A stretch of DNA of 49,944 nt from Paracoccaceae bacterium (GCA_012270125.1 JAAXIY010000035.1:1-49944), one strand, 5' to 3'. Positions 36,742 through 46,000 are shown, counted from the first letter of the stretch. Notes: a model not told the origin generated them from the sequence alone. A program made the numbers and translations.

Positions 36742-37080
36742 ATGACCTACATTGTCAATGACTCTTGCATAGCTTGTAAATATACAGATTGTGTCGAAGT
36801 TTGTCCGGTTGATTGTTTTTATGAGGGTGAAAACATGCTTGTTATTCACCCTGACGAGTGTATTGACTGCGGAGTATGTGAGCCAGAATGTCCAGCGGAT
36901 GCAATTCGACCCGATACGGAACCGGATATGGAAAAATGGGTGGAGTTTAATCGTAAATATTCAGAGGTATGGCCTGTTATAATTACAAAAAAAGATCCCT
37001 TACCTGATGCCGAAGAAAGAGAAGGCGAAACAGGAAAACTTGAAAAGTACTTTTCAGAAAATCCCGGTGAAGGTGGATAA
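36742..37080 (+). CDS. fdxA: 7Fe ferredoxin FdxA
   Basis: A 112-residue seven-iron ferredoxin with two Fe-S cysteine groups: [18 protein letters not shown] and [12 protein letters not shown]. It carries the long acidic C-terminal tail typical of FdxA. ATG 36742 is selected because homologues begin MTYIVN; the longest frame adds 16 unrelated residues. It sits between the S4 gene and carD (104-nt gap). Confidence 0.93.
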   Translation: MTYIVNDSCIACKYTDCVEVCPVDCFYEGENMLVIHPDECIDCGVCEPECPADAIRPDTEPDMEKWVEFNRKYSEVWPVIITKKDPLPDAEEREGETGKLEKYFSENPGEGG

Positions 37081-37184
37081 AAGGCCTGTCTGGCAAATTG
37101 TTTAATCTTGTGATAGGGACAACCCTCAAGTGTAAAACTGTGCACTCTTCTGGTTTTAAATCGTAAGTTATAGAAGGAACAACA

Positions 37185-37688
37185 ATGAGCAATAAACTTC
37201 AATTCAGTACAAATGAATATGTTGTATATCCAGCACATGGAGTCGGGCAAATTGTTTCAGTTGAGGAACAGGAGATTGCTGGTGCTTCTCTTGAACTTTA
37301 TGTAATTGTTTTTGAGAAAGACAAAATGACACTGCGTGTTCCCACAAATAAAGCTGAAGAAATAGGTATGCGCTCTCTAAGTTCCCCGGACGTAGTAACT
37401 CAGGCACTCACTACTTTAAAAGGTAAGCCAAAAGTAAAGCGGGCTATGTGGTCACGAAGAGCGCAAGAATATGAACAAAAAATAAACTCTGGCGATTTAA
37501 TCGCAATTGCTGAGGTTGTTCGAGATTTACATCGTAATGATGAACAAAGGGAACAGAGCTATTCTGAGCGTCAATTATACGAAGCAGCTTTAGACAGGTT
37601 AACACGAGAAGTAGCGGCAGTAGATGATGGAGATGAAGTAGCTGCTGCCCGAAAAGTAGATTCAGTATTGGTATCAAGGGCAGCATAA
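37185..37688 (+). CDS. carD: CarD-family RNA polymerase-binding regulator
   Basis: The 167-residue protein has the N-terminal CarD_CdnL RNA-polymerase interaction domain (Y14-VVYPAHGVGQI, and KMTLRVPTNKAEEIGMR) and an all-helical C-terminal domain (MWSRRAQEYEQKI to the end). In Rhodobacter, CarD stabilises open complexes at many promoters, notably rRNA. GAAGGAACAACA before the ATG is a strong ribosome site. Confidence 0.93.
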   Translation: MSNKLQFSTNEYVVYPAHGVGQIVSVEEQEIAGASLELYVIVFEKDKMTLRVPTNKAEEIGMRSLSSPDVVTQALTTLKGKPKVKRAMWSRRAQEYEQKINSGDLIAIAEVVRDLHRNDEQREQSYSERQLYEAALDRLTREVAAVDDGDEVAAARKVDSVLVSRAA

Positions 37689-37731
37689 ACAAGATTTGTG
37701 GCAAGCAATTCTTAAAACCAATTAATGCTGC

Positions 37732-39519
37732 TTATCCTTGCGGGATCTTCAAAACTAAATTGTTGCCACCTTTTATATAACGGATTTCAGTAGTTCCAAT
37801 AGCAGCGACCCTGCCACCATCAAGTGTATCACCTACCTTAACCAATTTAGTCTGCCCAGTTGGAAATAAGACAATTGCACGTTTCTCAGATCCTCGGGAA
37901 TAAATGCTAAGAACATTTAATTTGCGCTTGTTTATGGCATTTTTTTGGGTTGCTAGTTTTACGATGGATTTTTTTGTTGCTGCACTAGCGACTATTCTTT
38001 TTCTAAATTTGGGTCTGATCTTAGGTTTTACAGATTGTCCAAGCTGGTTGTCTGAAAAGATCTGACTCTTAGCTGCGATTACCTCGATGACATCAGGTCG
38101 AACTCTTGGCCGCGCAAATTCTTCTTTTATTTCGAAAGGATATTTATTGGGTCGAATTCGAGGACGGGCAGGTGTCCCTTCATTAAAATTTGTTTGAAAA
38201 TTAGCCATCATCCGGTCAAATTTTTTCTTTTCCAAGATGCCTATGGCTTCCAGTGTATTCGGTGGAGTATTTTTTATTTTATTGATGTTTTCTTGTGGGT
38301 TATTTTTTGGTATATCCAACTTTGCCTTGGACAATTTTTTAATTTCCATCTCATTTACAGGCAGTTTGAGATTAAGATCCGGTCTGGAATAGGTCACTTC
38401 CGTATCTGCGGGTAGGGTAATATTATTTGAGAAATTTATCGACGGATCATTTAACCCTCGTGACCCACTAATTGAAGTTAATAATCTATCTTTTGATATT
38501 TTCGTTAAAAAACTTTCGTCGTCGCGCACGGCAATTTGTAAGTTGGGGTTTTTGATCTTTATTTCAGATTGATCTGCATAAACTAAATCTAACGATTTCT
38601 GGTAAACTGATTTACTTACTAGCGATTTGTCCACTAAATTGGATGGTAGGGTATCTCTTTTGGGTTCACTGGAATTTTTAACTTCTTTAATAACTGCTTT
38701 ATCTTGATTTTCTGGAAAATTTATTTTCTGCGACAATAAAAAGACATCAAGATGTTTTAGTACTTTTTCTTCAGTTTCGTCATTAGTATTTTCAGTAATT
38801 AACGCTTTTTCAATTTGTATTTCAGCTTTGATTAAAGGTTCATTTTTAGGCGAACGATCAAAATATGCAGTGGCAAGCGTTATGGTCGCTATTAAAGCAA
38901 TGCCAAAAATAGAGACGCTACGTACAATCCGAAAGTTAATCCAAGAACTTGTGCTAAAAATTTTAGGAATTATAGCTCTTAAAAATTTTGTTCCTTGAAT
39001 AAAAACCCTCGAAGGAGAGGCACTTTCAAATTCTAATTTTGTGTCAAAAACAAAAAATCTTTTTTGATCATTTAGGTTACCAACCGCATTTACAACCTTA
39101 AATCCGATGTTCTCAATGAAAGTGATAGCTTCTAACAGGTTTTCTCTATTGATAACGCTAATTTCTAATGAATTCTCTGTCCCTACAATACTGTATAAGC
39201 TTGCTGAAATATCGATGTTTTTTTCATTTTTAAGAAAGTTTTCAGCTATTGTGTTTATGTTATTCTGATAATCCTCTTTATCTACATGTTTTATAAAAAT
39301 TTTTATTTGTTCACTTGGGATTAAAAAATTTATTTTATTACTTAAACTTTTGTTTTCTCTTATGAAAACATAACACTCTTTTAGAGCTGTCTCGACATCA
39401 CCTTTGTCGATGCTTACAGATTTTACGACCTTATCATTAGTGGCACTATCATCATGCAGTTCCACGTTGTTTGCTCGAATAACCAGATTGAGGCGCAATC
39501 TCTTCAAAAGGCCCTCCAC
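37732..39519 (-). CDS. Single-pass protein with PilP/GspC-like C-terminus and PRxRP repeats
   Basis: This 595-residue protein has a cytoplasmic-looking N-terminal region (1-200), a membrane helix at about 202-220, a long low-complexity periplasmic stretch, and a C-terminal 60-residue domain. In that domain FPTGQTKLVKVGDTLDGG and NLVLKIP resemble the PilP/GspC homology region. Three proline-arginine repeats occur: ARPRIRP (451-457), ARPRVRP (469-475) and VKPKIRP (497-503). The start is GTG 39519 or TTG 39507; the latter has GGAGG about 5 nt upstream. It is convergent with carD and downstream of metY. No pilus gene is adjacent, so the role is unknown; an envelope scaffold is a guess. Confidence 0.75.
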   Translation of the reverse strand: MEGLLKRLRLNLVIRANNVELHDDSATNDKVVKSVSIDKGDVETALKECYVFIRENKSLSNKINFLIPSEQIKIFIKHVDKEDYQNNINTIAENFLKNEKNIDISASLYSIVGTENSLEISVINRENLLEAITFIENIGFKVVNAVGNLNDQKRFFVFDTKLEFESASPSRVFIQGTKFLRAIIPKIFSTSSWINFRIVRSVSIFGIALIATITLATAYFDRSPKNEPLIKAEIQIEKALITENTNDETEEKVLKHLDVFLLSQKINFPENQDKAVIKEVKNSSEPKRDTLPSNLVDKSLVSKSVYQKSLDLVYADQSEIKIKNPNLQIAVRDDESFLTKISKDRLLTSISGSRGLNDPSINFSNNITLPADTEVTYSRPDLNLKLPVNEMEIKKLSKAKLDIPKNNPQENINKIKNTPPNTLEAIGILEKKKFDRMMANFQTNFNEGTPARPRIRPNKYPFEIKEEFARPRVRPDVIEVIAAKSQIFSDNQLGQSVKPKIRPKFRKRIVASAATKKSIVKLATQKNAINKRKLNVLSIYSRGSEKRAIVLFPTGQTKLVKVGDTLDGGRVAAIGTTEIRYIKGGNNLVLKIPQG

Positions 39520-39617
39520 AATATCTCTATATGTAGATTACACGATTTAGATATTTTGCAAAAGACTTACAAGCTGGACTAAGCAAGAAAAGCCAATAGC
39601 AAGAGTGGTTCTAACTT

Positions 39618-40907
39618 TTATTTTGCTGCGGATAGGGCTTGTTTAAGATCGGCAATGAGATCGTCTGCATCTTCAATTCCGATTGATATACGAACGACAT
39701 TAGGAGCAGCTCCAGCTGCGACCTGTTGCTCTTGAGTAAGTTGTCTGTGAGTTGTTGATGCTGAGTGTATAACAAGAGAACGTGTGTCTCCAAGGTTTGC
39801 CACATGACTAAAAATTTCAAGAGCGTCAACAAATTTAATGCAGCTCTCGTAGCCACCTTTTAAAGCTATAGTGAACAGGCCACCTGCGCCTCTTGGACAT
39901 ATTTCTTTCACCCTTTCAAAATAGGGCGAAGACGTTAACCCTGCATAAGTGACTTTTTCTATAGCATCCTGTTCCTCAAGCCAATTAGCTATTTTTATGG
40001 CATTATCAACATGACGTTGCATCCTTAATGACAAGGTTTCCAGGCCCATAAGTGTGTAGTGGGCAGCTTGTGGGTTCATTGTCATTCCTAAATCACGAAG
40101 ACCGACGGCAATTCCGTGAAAAGTGAATGCTAATGCTCCAAAAGTTTCATGAAAACGCAACCCATGATATGCCGGCTCTTGCTGTGACAATGATGGAAAT
40201 TTATCATTAGCAGACCAATCAAATTTGCCGCTATCGACAACACAGCCCCCGGTAACCGTGCCATTACCTGTCATATATTTTGTCGTTGAGTGAACGACTA
40301 AAGTAGCGCCATGTTCTATCGGTCGGCAAAGATAAGGTGTGGCACTGGTATTATCCACGATCAATGGTAGCCCAGCGCTATCAGCGATTGAAGATATTGC
40401 TTTTAAATCGGTAATATAGCCACCTGGATTTGCTATAGATTCACAGAATATCGCGCGAGTATCGTCATCTATTGCATTTTTAACTGCTTCAGTGTCGTCA
40501 AAATCTACAAATGTTGCTGACCATCCAAACCGTTTTATAGTTTGGCTAAACTGCGTTACGGTTCCGCCATACAGACGTGTTGAGGCAACGATATTACGCC
40601 CGGGAGCCATAAGAGGGAAAAGGGCCATAATTTGAGCTGCATGGCCTGATGAACAGCATACAGCCCCAACCCCGCCTTCTAAAGTAGCAATCCTTTCCTG
40701 AAGGACGGCTACTGTTGGATTAGTGAGACGGGAGTAAATATACCCAACTTCTTGCAAATTAAATAAAGCTGCGGCGTGATCGGCATCTCTAAATACATAT
40801 GCGGTTGACTGATAAATTGGAGTTTGTCGAGCTCCGGTAACCGGATCAGGACGAGATCCAGCATGAATTTGTAAAGTGTCAAAACCGTAAGTTGGACCGT
40901 CTTCCAT
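39618..40907 (-). CDS. metY: O-acetylhomoserine sulfhydrylase
   Basis: A 429-residue Cys/Met-metabolism PLP enzyme. The Schiff-base lysine is K210 in VVHSTTKYMTGNG. Phosphate-binding SSGHA lies at about 86-90 and R60 in YSRLTNPT. The length and the long loop after YHGLRF fit the OAH sulfhydrylase clade rather than MetB/MetC. It makes homocysteine from O-acetylhomoserine and sulfide. GGGG lies 7 nt upstream of the ATG. An alphaproteobacterial MetR is encoded elsewhere in the window, but no MetR box was seen here. Confidence 0.9.
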   Translation of the reverse strand: MEDGPTYGFDTLQIHAGSRPDPVTGARQTPIYQSTAYVFRDADHAAALFNLQEVGYIYSRLTNPTVAVLQERIATLEGGVGAVCCSSGHAAQIMALFPLMAPGRNIVASTRLYGGTVTQFSQTIKRFGWSATFVDFDDTEAVKNAIDDDTRAIFCESIANPGGYITDLKAISSIADSAGLPLIVDNTSATPYLCRPIEHGATLVVHSTTKYMTGNGTVTGGCVVDSGKFDWSANDKFPSLSQQEPAYHGLRFHETFGALAFTFHGIAVGLRDLGMTMNPQAAHYTLMGLETLSLRMQRHVDNAIKIANWLEEQDAIEKVTYAGLTSSPYFERVKEICPRGAGGLFTIALKGGYESCIKFVDALEIFSHVANLGDTRSLVIHSASTTHRQLTQEQQVAAGAAPNVVRISIGIEDADDLIADLKQALSAAK

Positions 40908-41098
40908 TATTTTACCCCATTTTTGGATTTAAGTTTATTTAAGCAATGCCAATGGAAAGAACAATCAAATAATTCTCATAATTTAGATTAGTAGGATAAA
41001 GATTTCGCTAAATTTTTTTGTTTGAAATTAAATTCTTTATCAACGTTTTTTAAAAGAATAGTTTTTATACAGATACTGAAAAAAAAGGATAATTTTGC

Positions 41099-41896
41099 AT
41101 GTTTGACTTAGGTTTGAAAAATAAAGTTGTCTTAATTACGGGCGGGAGTGATGGTTTAGGGCGCGCGACTGCTAAGCGTTTTGCTTTAGAAGGAGCTAAG
41201 GTTGTTATTTGTGCTCGTCGGGCCGACCATCTGCTCCAAGCTGAAGATGACATTATAAAGGAGGTAAGTGAATATTTAGGGCAACATTCTAAAATAGAAG
41301 TTGTTGGGTATCCTGCGGATGTAACGGACGCAGAAGACTGTTTAAAACTTGTATCAAATGCAACGTCAAAATTTGGTGGAATTGACTTTCTTATAAATAA
41401 TGCAGGCGCATCGGCTGCAGAGAGTTTAGAAAAATTAGATGAGGCTGAATGGCTTGCTGATTTTCATCTTAAGGTAATGTCTGCGGTGAGATTATCTAAG
41501 TTGGTAATCCCATTTATGAGAAAGAGAGGCGGAGGTTGCATAATCAATGCGAGTATAGGTGGTGGTAAAGCGCCAGCCGCTGGTTCTTTGCCAACTTCTG
41601 TTATGCGTTCTGCAGGCCTTAATTTAACAAAGTCATTGGCTAATGAGTTTGCCTCTGAGCAAATAAGAGTAAATGCCGTTTGCATTGGGTTAATAAAATC
41701 TATGCAGTGGGTTAGGAGAGCTGGAAATAAAGATCCTCGGGAGCTTTATGATGAAATGGCCAAGCGAGTACCTTTGGGACGGGTTGGCGAGGCAGAGGAA
41801 TATGCAGATCTCGTTGCGTTTCTTTGCTCTGAAAGAGCTACATTTATTACAGGTACAGCTATTAATTTAGATGGAGGTATGTGCCCTGTAGTCTAA
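41099..41896 (+). CDS. Divergent SDR-fold protein lacking the catalytic Tyr/Lys
   Basis: A 265-residue short-chain dehydrogenase fold. The cofactor loop TGGSDGLG (14-21) and NNAG (100-103) are intact, and S152 of the catalytic triad is present. The YxxxK pair, however, is replaced by T166-x3-R170 in LPTSVMRSAGLNLTKSLA. No tyrosine occurs between about 124 and 213. NADP binding is suggested by R40-R41. It may be a cofactor-binding protein or use another proton donor. AAGGA precedes the ATG by 9 nt. It ends in a 4-nt convergent overlap with the Cys-rich gene. Confidence 0.82.
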   Translation: MFDLGLKNKVVLITGGSDGLGRATAKRFALEGAKVVICARRADHLLQAEDDIIKEVSEYLGQHSKIEVVGYPADVTDAEDCLKLVSNATSKFGGIDFLINNAGASAAESLEKLDEAEWLADFHLKVMSAVRLSKLVIPFMRKRGGGCIINASIGGGKAPAAGSLPTSVMRSAGLNLTKSLANEFASEQIRVNAVCIGLIKSMQWVRRAGNKDPRELYDEMAKRVPLGRVGEAEEYADLVAFLCSERATFITGTAINLDGGMCPVV

Positions 41897-42078
41897 TTTT
41901 CTAATTTGTTAGCATTATCCTGGGCCGCAATCTGCGCTTTCAGAATAATCATCTTTGCCATTTTTTCGGTATTGGACAGTTCACTCCAATCTGGCCCCAT
42001 AGGAACACACATTCCACACTCACATTTTTGATTGTGAGCGTTATGAAATAGACCACGGTATCCATCCTGGGGTATCAT
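41893..42078 (-). CDS. Cys-rich microprotein (61 aa)
   Basis: A 61-residue protein beginning MIPQDGYRGLFHNAHN, with the metal-type motif CECGMC (C19-x-C-x2-C) and nearby His residues. The remainder is helical. It begins 2 nt after the stop of the upstream Cys-rich gene, so both are likely one transcript. Family unknown to me. The small Cys/His cluster suggests zinc or iron-sulfur binding. It overlaps the convergent SDR gene at its 3' end. Confidence 0.65.
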   Translation of the reverse strand: MIPQDGYRGLFHNAHNQKCECGMCVPMGPDWSELSNTEKMAKMIILKAQIAAQDNANKLEN

Positions 42079-42080
42079 GA

Positions 42081-42209
42081 TCAGGCCGCATTCTCTTTGG
42101 CTTTTTGTTTAGCTTCCCAAACAATTTTTTTCTCTTGGTATTCTTCTTCACTTAACTTATGCCAACCAACGCATTTTCCAGTAGGCGATCGACCACACGT
42201 ACAACTCAT
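42081..42209 (-). CDS. Cys-rich microprotein (42 aa)
   Basis: A 42-residue protein starting MSCTCGRSPTGKCVGWHKL and followed by a charged helix EEEYQEKKIVWEAKQKAK. The CxC, C and WH arrangement resembles a tiny metal site. GGAGA lies 5 nt before the ATG, a good ribosome site. It was not predicted by a size-limited search and is separated from the 61-aa gene by only TC. No function assigned. Confidence 0.65.
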   Translation of the reverse strand: MSCTCGRSPTGKCVGWHKLSEEEYQEKKIVWEAKQKAKENAA

Positions 42210-42320
42210 ATTTATCTCCAAATTTTGTTATGAATACGGCAATGAATGATTTTCGGATCAATATTCGTTGCAAACACAAGAAGGCTAATCTTACGGTTGC
42301 ACTTCTAAATGTAGGTAATT

Positions 42321-42395
42321 TGGAGCGGGCGATGAGATTCGAACTCACGACATTTACCTTGGCAAGGTAACGCTCTACCCCTGAGCTACGCCCGC
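42321..42395 (-). tRNA. tRNA-Gly (GCC)
   Basis: The minus strand folds as a complete cloverleaf: acceptor GCGGGCG/CGCCCGC, D stem GCTC/GAGC, anticodon stem TTACC/GGTAA with loop TTGCCAA, and T arm GTGAG-TTCGAAT-CTCAT. The anticodon GCC reads glycine GGC and GGT. The CCA is encoded (42321-42323). Confidence 0.96.
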
Positions 42396-42455
42396 GTCCT
42401 TGGGTAAGGCGCTTCTACAAACACTCGTTTGCCTCTGCAAGTGAAAAATAGAAGA

Positions 42456-45400
42456 TTATTCAAATTCGATCAAAAGATCTTTAGCGTCTATTTGCGATCC
42501 AGTACTCACATGAACCACTTTTATAACGGCGTCTCGTTCTGCATGAAGACCAGTCTCCATTTTCATGGCTTCGATTGTAAGAAGTAAATCCCCTTCGTTG
42601 ACTGACTGACCTTTAGAAACTGTCACTCCCGCAATGACACCCGGCATAGGAGCTCCAACGTGAGCATTATTACCTTCTTCTGCTTTTGGATTTGATGCTG
42701 TTTGAGATTTTATCAGTCTATTAGGGACACGAATAATGCGTGGTTGCCCATTTAATTCAAAAAAGACCCTTACGTCTCCTTTGTCATCTGTTTCACCAAC
42801 GGCTTGCAAACGAATTTCTAGTGTTTTTCCAGGATCAATTTCTGCAGTGATTTCTTCTCCAGGCTCCATGCCGTAAAAAAAGGTTTTTGTTGGCAGAGCT
42901 CTGACAGGGCCATAAATTTTGTGCCGTTCCATATAATCGATAAAAACTTTTGGATACATGAGGTACCCGTTCAAGTCTTCGTCATCTATAATCATGTCAT
43001 CAAGTTGGGCAGATAAATCCTTTCGAACTTTTTCAAGATTAACGTTCTTAAGATGTTTCCCAGGTCTTTCCAAATTTGGTTTTTCGCCTTTTAATATTTT
43101 CTTAACAATCGTTTTTGGAAACCCGCCGGGAGGTTGGCCAAGATTACCTCGCATCATGTCCACAACACTGTCAGGGAAAGAGAGGTCGATATCTGGGTTT
43201 TCAACATCCTGTCGGCTAAGTCCTTGGGACACCATCATCAAAGCCATGTCACCAACCACTTTAGAGGATGGTGTAACTTTTACGATGTCGCCAAACATTT
43301 GATTGACATCCGCATATGTTTTGGCGATCTCTGGCCACTGTTCCTCTAGGCCTAAAGAACGAGCCTGCGCCTTTAAATTTGTAAACTGCCCGCCTGGCAT
43401 TTCATGTAGGTATACTTCTGATGCAGGTGCTGACGATCCACTCTCAAAAGCAACATATTGATCACGAACATGTTCCCAATAGTTGTTAATTTGCCTTACA
43501 TCATCAATATCAAGTTCAGTATCACGCTCCGTATGTCTTAGGGCTTCTACAATTGACCCAAGGCAGGGTTGGGAGGTTCCACCTGAAAAGGCATCCATTG
43601 CGGTATCTACTGCGTCAACGCCTGCCTCTGAGGCGGCTAGAATTGTTGAAGCCGCTATGCCGCTCGTATCATGGGTATGGAAATGAATAGGGATGCCAAT
43701 TTCAGTTTTGAGCGTTTTTATAAGCATTGTAGCGGCTGCTGGTTTTAATAATCCAGCCATATCCTTTAAGCCAAGAATATGTGCGCCTGCCGCTTCTAGT
43801 TCTTTAGCCATTGAAACATAATACTTTAAATCATATTTAGCCCGCTCTGGATTCAAAATGTCCCCAGTGTAGCAAATACTAGCCTCACAAATTTTGTTAG
43901 TTTCTAAAACGGCGTTCATAGCTACACGCATATTTTCGACCCAATTCAGGCTATCGAAAACACGAAATACATCGATGCCTTTCGCAGCTTCCTTAACAAA
44001 AGACTCTACAACATTATCAGGGTAATTTGTGTAACCGACACCGTTTGAAGCTCGTAATAACATCTGTGTCATAATGTTTGGCATTGCAGCGCGAATATCT
44101 CGTAATCTTTGCCAAGGGCATTCTTGTAAAAAACGATACGCAACATCAAAAGTTGCTCCCCCCCAGCACTCAACTGAAAAAAGTTTTGGAAGTTTGGATG
44201 AATAAAACGGAGCTGCATTAATCATGTCTAATGATCGCATGCGCGTTGCAAGAAGAGACTGATGGCCGTCTCGCATGGTTGTATCTGTCAATAGCAATCG
44301 TTTTTGCTCTAACATCCAATTAGCAACTGCTTTGGGTCCTTTTTCATCTAAAAGATTTCTGGTTCCGTAACCTGGTTCAACAGTAGCAGCAGGAGATCGA
44401 ATGGATTTTAGGTCACTAGGCGGCTTTAATCTGTCCACGGTTTCAGGATGTCCGTTAACTGTAATATCTGCTATGTAATTTAGAACTTTTGTGCCTCGAT
44501 CCCTTCTTTTACTGAATTCGAATAAATCTGTTGAGGTGTCGATGAATTTCGTAGTGTATTCGTAATTCAAAAACGTGGGGTGTTTTAGTAAGTTTTCAAC
44601 GAATGCTATGTTGGTTGAAACACCTCGTATTCTAAATTCTCGCAGCGCGCGATCCATCCTTGAAATGGCTTTTTCAGGGGTGGGGGCCCAGGCTGTGACT
44701 TTGACTAGCAAGCTGTCATAATAGCGCGTAATCACACCACCTGAATATGCTGTTCCCCCATCGAGACGTATACCCATTCCTGTAGCTTCTCGGAAAGCTG
44801 TGATACGCCCATAATCTGGTATAAAATTATTTTGTGGATCTTCAGTAGTTATTCTAGTTTGTAGTGCGTGGCCATTTAACTTGATATCGTTTTGCGATGT
44901 TTTTCCTGTCGCTTCAGCTAGCCCATAACCTTCTGAAATTAAAATTTGAGCTTGGACTATATCGATCCCGGTAACCTCTTCAGTAACGGTGTGCTCAACC
45001 TGGACCCTGGGATTTACTTCGATGAAGTAAAATTTTTCGCTATCCATATCCATTAAAAACTCAACCGTCCCAGCACACTCATAATTCACATGTTGGCAAA
45101 TTCTGCGGCCTAGCTCACATAATTCTTTGCGTTGGGACTCTGACAAATATGGGGCAGGCGCGCGCTCTACAACTTTTTGATTTCTTCTTTGAACGGAGCA
45201 ATCCCGTTCCCAAAGATGATAGATTTGGCCGCTTTGATCCCCTAAAATCTGAACTTCGACATGGCGAGCTCGTGTGATCATTTTTTCGAGGTAACCTTCT
45301 CCGTTACCGAAGGCAGCTTCTGCCTCACGACGGCCTTCAAGAATTTTATCTTCAAGTTCACTTTCATCATTAATAGGTCGCATCCCCCGACCTCCACCGC

Positions 45401-45893
45401 CCCATGAAGCTTTAAGCATTAAGGGATATCCTATGCGTTTGGCTTCTTTTCGAATGATGTTCATATCATCTCCAAGAACATCAGTGGCCGGTATTACTGG
45501 AACGTTAGCTTCAATTGCCACTTTTCTCGCTGAGGCCTTATCTCCTAAAGCACGCATGGTTTCGGCTTTGGGACCGATAAATGTTATTCCGTTGGAATCA
45601 CAAGCGTCTACAAAGTTTGGGTTTTCACTTAACAGTCCATAACCTGGGTGGATTGCATCAGCGCCACTAAGCTTTGCAACTCTGATAATTTCGTCAATGG
45701 ACAGGTAGGCTGCTACTGGCCCAAGACCCTCTCCTATACGATAAGCTTCATCTGCTTTAAATCTATGAAGACCCAGTTTGTCTTCTTCAGCAAAAACGGC
45801 AACAGTCTTTTTACCCATTTCATTGGCTGCGCGCATGATCCTAATTGCTATTTCACCACGGTTTGCTATCAGAATTTTCTTAAATGTCTTCAT
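42456..45893 (-). CDS. pyc: Pyruvate carboxylase
   Basis: The single-chain 1145-residue enzyme carboxylates pyruvate to oxaloacetate (anaplerosis). The biotin carboxylase domain (1-460) has ATP loop WGGGGRGMRP and EVNPRVQVEH. The carboxyltransferase domain starts near 535 with TDTTMRDGHQSLLATRMR. The biotin carrier domain at the C-terminus holds biotinyl-K1111 in EAMKMETG. Length is standard for alpha-4 enzymes. The ATG has only a weak ribosome site. A 16-bp palindrome lies 92 bp upstream. Confidence 0.96.
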   Translation of the reverse strand: MKTFKKILIANRGEIAIRIMRAANEMGKKTVAVFAEEDKLGLHRFKADEAYRIGEGLGPVAAYLSIDEIIRVAKLSGADAIHPGYGLLSENPNFVDACDSNGITFIGPKAETMRALGDKASARKVAIEANVPVIPATDVLGDDMNIIRKEAKRIGYPLMLKASWGGGGRGMRPINDESELEDKILEGRREAEAAFGNGEGYLEKMITRARHVEVQILGDQSGQIYHLWERDCSVQRRNQKVVERAPAPYLSESQRKELCELGRRICQHVNYECAGTVEFLMDMDSEKFYFIEVNPRVQVEHTVTEEVTGIDIVQAQILISEGYGLAEATGKTSQNDIKLNGHALQTRITTEDPQNNFIPDYGRITAFREATGMGIRLDGGTAYSGGVITRYYDSLLVKVTAWAPTPEKAISRMDRALREFRIRGVSTNIAFVENLLKHPTFLNYEYTTKFIDTSTDLFEFSKRRDRGTKVLNYIADITVNGHPETVDRLKPPSDLKSIRSPAATVEPGYGTRNLLDEKGPKAVANWMLEQKRLLLTDTTMRDGHQSLLATRMRSLDMINAAPFYSSKLPKLFSVECWGGATFDVAYRFLQECPWQRLRDIRAAMPNIMTQMLLRASNGVGYTNYPDNVVESFVKEAAKGIDVFRVFDSLNWVENMRVAMNAVLETNKICEASICYTGDILNPERAKYDLKYYVSMAKELEAAGAHILGLKDMAGLLKPAAATMLIKTLKTEIGIPIHFHTHDTSGIAASTILAASEAGVDAVDTAMDAFSGGTSQPCLGSIVEALRHTERDTELDIDDVRQINNYWEHVRDQYVAFESGSSAPASEVYLHEMPGGQFTNLKAQARSLGLEEQWPEIAKTYADVNQMFGDIVKVTPSSKVVGDMALMMVSQGLSRQDVENPDIDLSFPDSVVDMMRGNLGQPPGGFPKTIVKKILKGEKPNLERPGKHLKNVNLEKVRKDLSAQLDDMIIDDEDLNGYLMYPKVFIDYMERHKIYGPVRALPTKTFFYGMEPGEEITAEIDPGKTLEIRLQAVGETDDKGDVRVFFELNGQPRIIRVPNRLIKSQTASNPKAEEGNNAHVGAPMPGVIAGVTVSKGQSVNEGDLLLTIEAMKMETGLHAERDAVIKVVHVSTGSQIDAKDLLIEFE

Positions 45894-45984
45894 TTTTCAC
45901 CATACTTAAACGGAAGCATAAATTTTGGCCGCAAGCTGCACCGCAGCGAGGCATAAAGTCAATGTATTATCTTAATATTTATTG

Positions 45985-46000
45985 AATTGTTCAAACAATT
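45985..46000. promoter_or_regulatory. 16-bp palindrome between pyc and the helicase gene
   Basis: AATTGTT-CA-AACAATT is a perfect 7-2-7 inverted repeat, 92 bp before the pyc start and 172 bp before the helicase gene, within the divergent promoter region. It may be a regulator-binding site; the regulator is unknown. Confidence 0.3.

Noticed and set aside
40908-41098. Possible SAM-II/SAM-V riboswitch in the metY leader, with a CCATT/AATGG hairpin near 40917-40955
   Set aside because: metY genes in alphaproteobacteria can have SAM riboswitches, but the conserved pseudoknot core could not be recognised and the stem has a 3-nt bulge and a long loop. A covariance-model search would decide.
42157-42348. 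63-residue reading frame on the minus strand
   Set aside because: It overlaps the tRNA-Gly gene and the better supported 42-residue Cys-rich gene in another frame.
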